NCBI GenBank assembly: GCA_023954795.1
Contig: JAGSHA010000039.1
Coordinates: forward strand, 1 to 14,613
Reading direction: 5' to 3'
Origin: Oceanospirillaceae bacterium
GTDB taxonomy: Bacteria > Pseudomonadota > Gammaproteobacteria > Pseudomonadales > Balneatricaceae
DNA: 14,613 bases
Made by a program: the position numbers and the translations under genes. Below the pieces are notes generated by a model that saw only the letters and a program-made list of their open reading frames with translations, was not told the origin of the DNA and did not search any database. Below, in pieces: positions 12,709-14,613 of this stretch. Each line of letters opens with the position of its first letter. Positions within the stretch are counted from its first letter, which is position 1.

Positions 12709-13055
12709 TCGTCCACCCGATGGTCTTGATTACAGCTCTTAATAAATCGCTTCAATTTGCTCATTAGAGGTCACAACTGCTAGATTGACCTGAAGCATTC
12801 AATATCTATTCAGGATAAAACAGGTTTAATCGTGACTTGCCGGTTTGGAAGAAATCGACTAAACAAAAGAGACGTTTGACAAATTAGATGATAATTCCTG
12901 AATCTGTCTGATTTAGAAGAAGTATTGCGAGGGATTGTGGTGCTTTGGCGCTCACGCCAAGAATGCATAGGTACCGTCTTAACAAGATTCACTCGAACAA
13001 AGTGCGCCCTCCATTTTCATATACGTGGCGCGCTTTATAGAACAGGCTGCATGTG
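12709..13055. other. Spacer between tetR and the GAF-GGDEF gene
   Basis: No gene is seen in these 347 bp. Several dyads are present: AGGTCA-N12-TGACCT (12768-12791), CCTGAA-N14-TTCAGG (12789-12814), a TTGGCG-CTCA-CGCCAA hairpin (12945-12960), and a long imperfect one just before the next gene (12999-13036). A TTGACA (12876-12881) has no good -10 at 16-18 bp. No intrinsic terminator is visible after tetR. The leader does not match the conserved core of a GEMM c-di-GMP riboswitch. Confidence 0.5.
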
Positions 13056-14051
13056 ATGATAGATACGCAAACTTGCCTCTCCAGAAACCTTCACCCGTCC
13101 ATTGATATCAGTAAGTGGCAGCGCACTGTAGATCTGATGTCACAGCTCTTTGATTCAGCCTGCGGCACCATCGTGCAATTTCGCCAGCAGGAATTTAATG
13201 CGGTCGTTGCCAGCCTGAACGAAGGCAACTTTTTACAGCGGGATTCGTCATGGCCTTGGGAAATGAAAAGTTTTTGTCGGACCATCATAGAAACAGGCGA
13301 AGGCCTCTATGTGAAAGACGCAGCCAATGAAGACAAATGGAAAGATGCAGATCCGGTAAAGGATGGCCCGGTGCGTTCCTATCTGGGTATGCCTATTACC
13401 TGGCCGGATGGCACGCTGTTCGGCACGATATGCGTTATCGATACGAAAAGCAGCGACTATCAACCCAATCAGATAGAGCTGCTGGAACAGTTTCGCGACA
13501 TGATCGATGCAGACCTGCGTATGATGTTTGCGTATGAAGAGATCAAAACACTGGCACTGACCGACGAAATGACTGGCGTCAGCAACCGACGCGGCTTGAA
13601 AGTACTGGGGGCCCAGCGGATCAAAGATGCCAAACGTTTTGGCCTGAGTATCGGGATCGCTTACCTTGATATCGATAATTTAAAAGCGTTAAACGATGAA
13701 CATGGGCACCATGCAGGCGATGACTGTATCTCCACGCTGGCACAAGCCATGAAGAACTGCTGTCGGGAGAACGATATCATCGCCCGCTTGGGAGGTGACG
13801 AATTTGTCGTGATGTTGCTGACAGACACCCATGATCATCTTCAAGTTCTCTGTCAACGGCTAGAAAGCGAGTTCAATCGTCTGTGCTCTGAGAGCGATAT
13901 TTTAGGTGATAGTGGTATCAGCTATGGATATTGCTGTCGCCACGGCAACCACCCGATTTCACTTGATACCCTGATCGAAGAAGCTGACCGGTCGATGTAC
14001 AAACACAAAAAAGCGAAGAAACCTGAGCAATATGACACCGAAGCCCACTAG
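13056..14051 (+). CDS. Soluble diguanylate cyclase with GAF sensor domain (GAF-GGDEF)
   Basis: Predicted cytoplasmic c-di-GMP synthase of 331 residues. An N-terminal GAF-type domain (about 20-158) has the CRTIIETGEGLYVKDA stretch and SYLGMPITWPDGTLFGTICV (108-127), typical of a small-ligand or redox-sensing GAF. A short helix leads to the GGDEF domain (about 165-320). The catalytic motifs are complete: LTDEMTGVSNRRGL, YLDIDNLKALNDEHGHHAGD (203-222) and GGDEF (246-250). An RxxD inhibitory site (237-240) lies five residues before it. No membrane segment. ATG 13056 was chosen; GTG 13053 is equally in frame and closer to the AGG at 13044. The gene stands alone and ends in a terminator. Confidence 0.92.
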   Translation: MIDTQTCLSRNLHPSIDISKWQRTVDLMSQLFDSACGTIVQFRQQEFNAVVASLNEGNFLQRDSSWPWEMKSFCRTIIETGEGLYVKDAANEDKWKDADPVKDGPVRSYLGMPITWPDGTLFGTICVIDTKSSDYQPNQIELLEQFRDMIDADLRMMFAYEEIKTLALTDEMTGVSNRRGLKVLGAQRIKDAKRFGLSIGIAYLDIDNLKALNDEHGHHAGDDCISTLAQAMKNCCRENDIIARLGGDEFVVMLLTDTHDHLQVLCQRLESEFNRLCSESDILGDSGISYGYCCRHGNHPISLDTLIEEADRSMYKHKKAKKPEQYDTEAH

Positions 14052-14070
14052 GTTTCGACCCGAAACGAGT

Positions 14071-14119
14071 AAGGCCGCCCAACTATATAGTTCAGCGGCA
14101 TAAGTTCAGCGGCCTTTTT
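14071..14119 (+). terminator. Intrinsic terminator after the GAF-GGDEF gene, with a duplicated arm
   Basis: AAGGCCGC (14071-14078) pairs with GCGGCCTT (14109-14116), ending in five T (14115-14119). The 30-nt loop holds a 12-bp palindrome, AACTATATAGTT (14081-14092), and a second copy of the downstream arm: AGTTCAGCGGC occurs at 14089-14099 and 14103-14113. GCCGC (14074-14078) can therefore pair with either copy. A small GTTTCG-ACC-CGAAAC hairpin (14052-14066) precedes it, right after the stop codon. On the minus strand only two T follow the stem. Confidence 0.8.
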
Positions 14120-14127
14120 ATTGTCTC

Positions 14128-14613
14128 TCAGGCTGGCAACAGCAAACCCAATGTCAGCGGCAACGTGAAAAACGCCAACACTGTTTGTACGGTAATGATC
14201 GACGCCATCGCCTGATGGTTACCACCCAGCTGACGTGCCAGCACATAAGCAGAAGGCGCAGTGGGTACCGCCATAAAAATCACCACCACTATCGCTGTTA
14301 GGCCTTCCAGCCCCAGCCACTGTCCCACCAACAAGGCCGCAATAGGTTTGGCGATAAACTGCACCACCGACGTAAACGCGATCATATCGGCACTGCTGCG
14401 CAGATCACCCAACCTGAGCGCAGCCCCCACCGACAACAACGCCATGGGTAACGCTGATTTACCCAGCATCGTCATCAGGTTATCAAATGCAGGTGCCAGC
14501 CCTACTCCGCTCAGATTCAGGGACAAGCCGATGAAACATCCGATAATCAGCGGATTAGTGACCAATTGATAGGGCAGCTTGCGCCAACCACCATCACTGC
14601 GATTGGCCACAGA
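14128..14613 (-). CDS. AEC-family (auxin efflux carrier-like) permease, C-terminal half (cut by window edge)
   Basis: Integral membrane transporter of the AEC/bile-arsenite-riboflavin superfamily, which usually moves organic acids such as malate or malonate. The visible 161 codons are open to the window edge and carry NPLIIGCFIGLSLNLSGVGL, the SALPMALLSVGAAL helix, and a run of hydrophobic segments (VVVIFMAVPTAPSAYVLARQ, then TVQTVLAFFTLPLTLGLLL). AEC proteins are about 300 residues, so roughly the N-terminal half is missing. A GTG at 14608-14610 is an internal codon, not the start. It is convergent with the GAF-GGDEF gene; the terminator between them serves mainly the other strand. The substrate is unknown. 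Confidence 0.88.
   Translation of the reverse strand, partial: SVANRSDGGWRKLPYQLVTNPLIIGCFIGLSLNLSGVGLAPAFDNLMTMLGKSALPMALLSVGAALRLGDLRSSADMIAFTSVVQFIAKPIAALLVGQWLGLEGLTAIVVVIFMAVPTAPSAYVLARQLGGNHQAMASIITVQTVLAFFTLPLTLGLLLPA

Noticed and set aside
12810..12992. 60-codon minus-strand frame in the tetR to GAF-GGDEF spacer
   Set aside because: No Shine-Dalgarno sequence, random-looking product, and it crosses several dyads.
12709..13055. Possible c-di-GMP (GEMM) riboswitch before the GAF-GGDEF gene
   Set aside because: The conserved GEMM core and tetraloop-receptor sequences were not found; only simple dyads are present.
14608..14610. GTG as a start codon for the AEC permease
   Set aside because: The frame stays open to the window edge and AEC proteins need about 140 more N-terminal residues.

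Overview
The window looks like ordinary chromosome from a marine-type gammaproteobacterium, possibly near Oceanospirillales. This is inferred from moderate GC content, a DctPQM TRAP transporter, a beta-alanine catabolic gene pair, several diguanylate cyclase and LysR/TetR genes, and REP elements with their own REP-associated transposase. No rRNA, tRNA, CRISPR array, phage or plasmid marker was seen. The taxonomic guess is weak.

Layout. 1-172: 3' end of a LysR regulator. 187-1033: a REP-associated tyrosine transposase (RAYT, minus strand) lying between two inverted pairs of 32-33 bp REPs, followed by a second, unrelated REP-like palindrome. 1215-4321: a three-gene TRAP transporter operon (dctP, dctQ, dctM; plus) with an upstream dyad, a large hairpin in the dctP-dctQ gap and a strong terminator. 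4675-6357: a CHASE-GGDEF diguanylate cyclase. 6370-6531: an unrecognised 53-codon ORF (minus), divergent from a GcvA-type LysR gene (6638-7516). 7517-7857: a convergent spacer with a solitary REP and a minus-strand terminator. 7858-10786: bauA and mmsA/bauC (minus), for omega-amino acid (beta-alanine) catabolism. 11035-11217: a small two-helix membrane protein. 11189-12063: an unknown 112-residue protein and an AhpD-like protein (minus), divergent from a TetR regulator at 12157-12708. An 18-bp perfect palindrome lies between them. 13056-14051: a GAF-GGDEF diguanylate cyclase with a terminator. 14128 to the window end: C-terminal half of an AEC-family permease (minus).

How the genes fit together. 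BauA would transaminate beta-alanine with pyruvate to malonate semialdehyde and L-alanine, and MmsA/BauC would convert the semialdehyde to acetyl-CoA and CO2. The TRAP transporter imports an organic acid that cannot be named from sequence. Two cyclases with different sensor domains, both with intact GGDEF and RxxD inhibitory sites, feed c-di-GMP signalling. The TetR/AhpD-like pair looks like a self-contained, autoregulated redox or electrophile response unit. I see no defence, secretion or other large novel system. The most unusual items are the AhpD-like protein that keeps Cys133/His137 but lacks the partner cysteine, its unknown co-transcribed neighbour, the 53-codon ORF, and the RAYT/REP locus with two repeat families.
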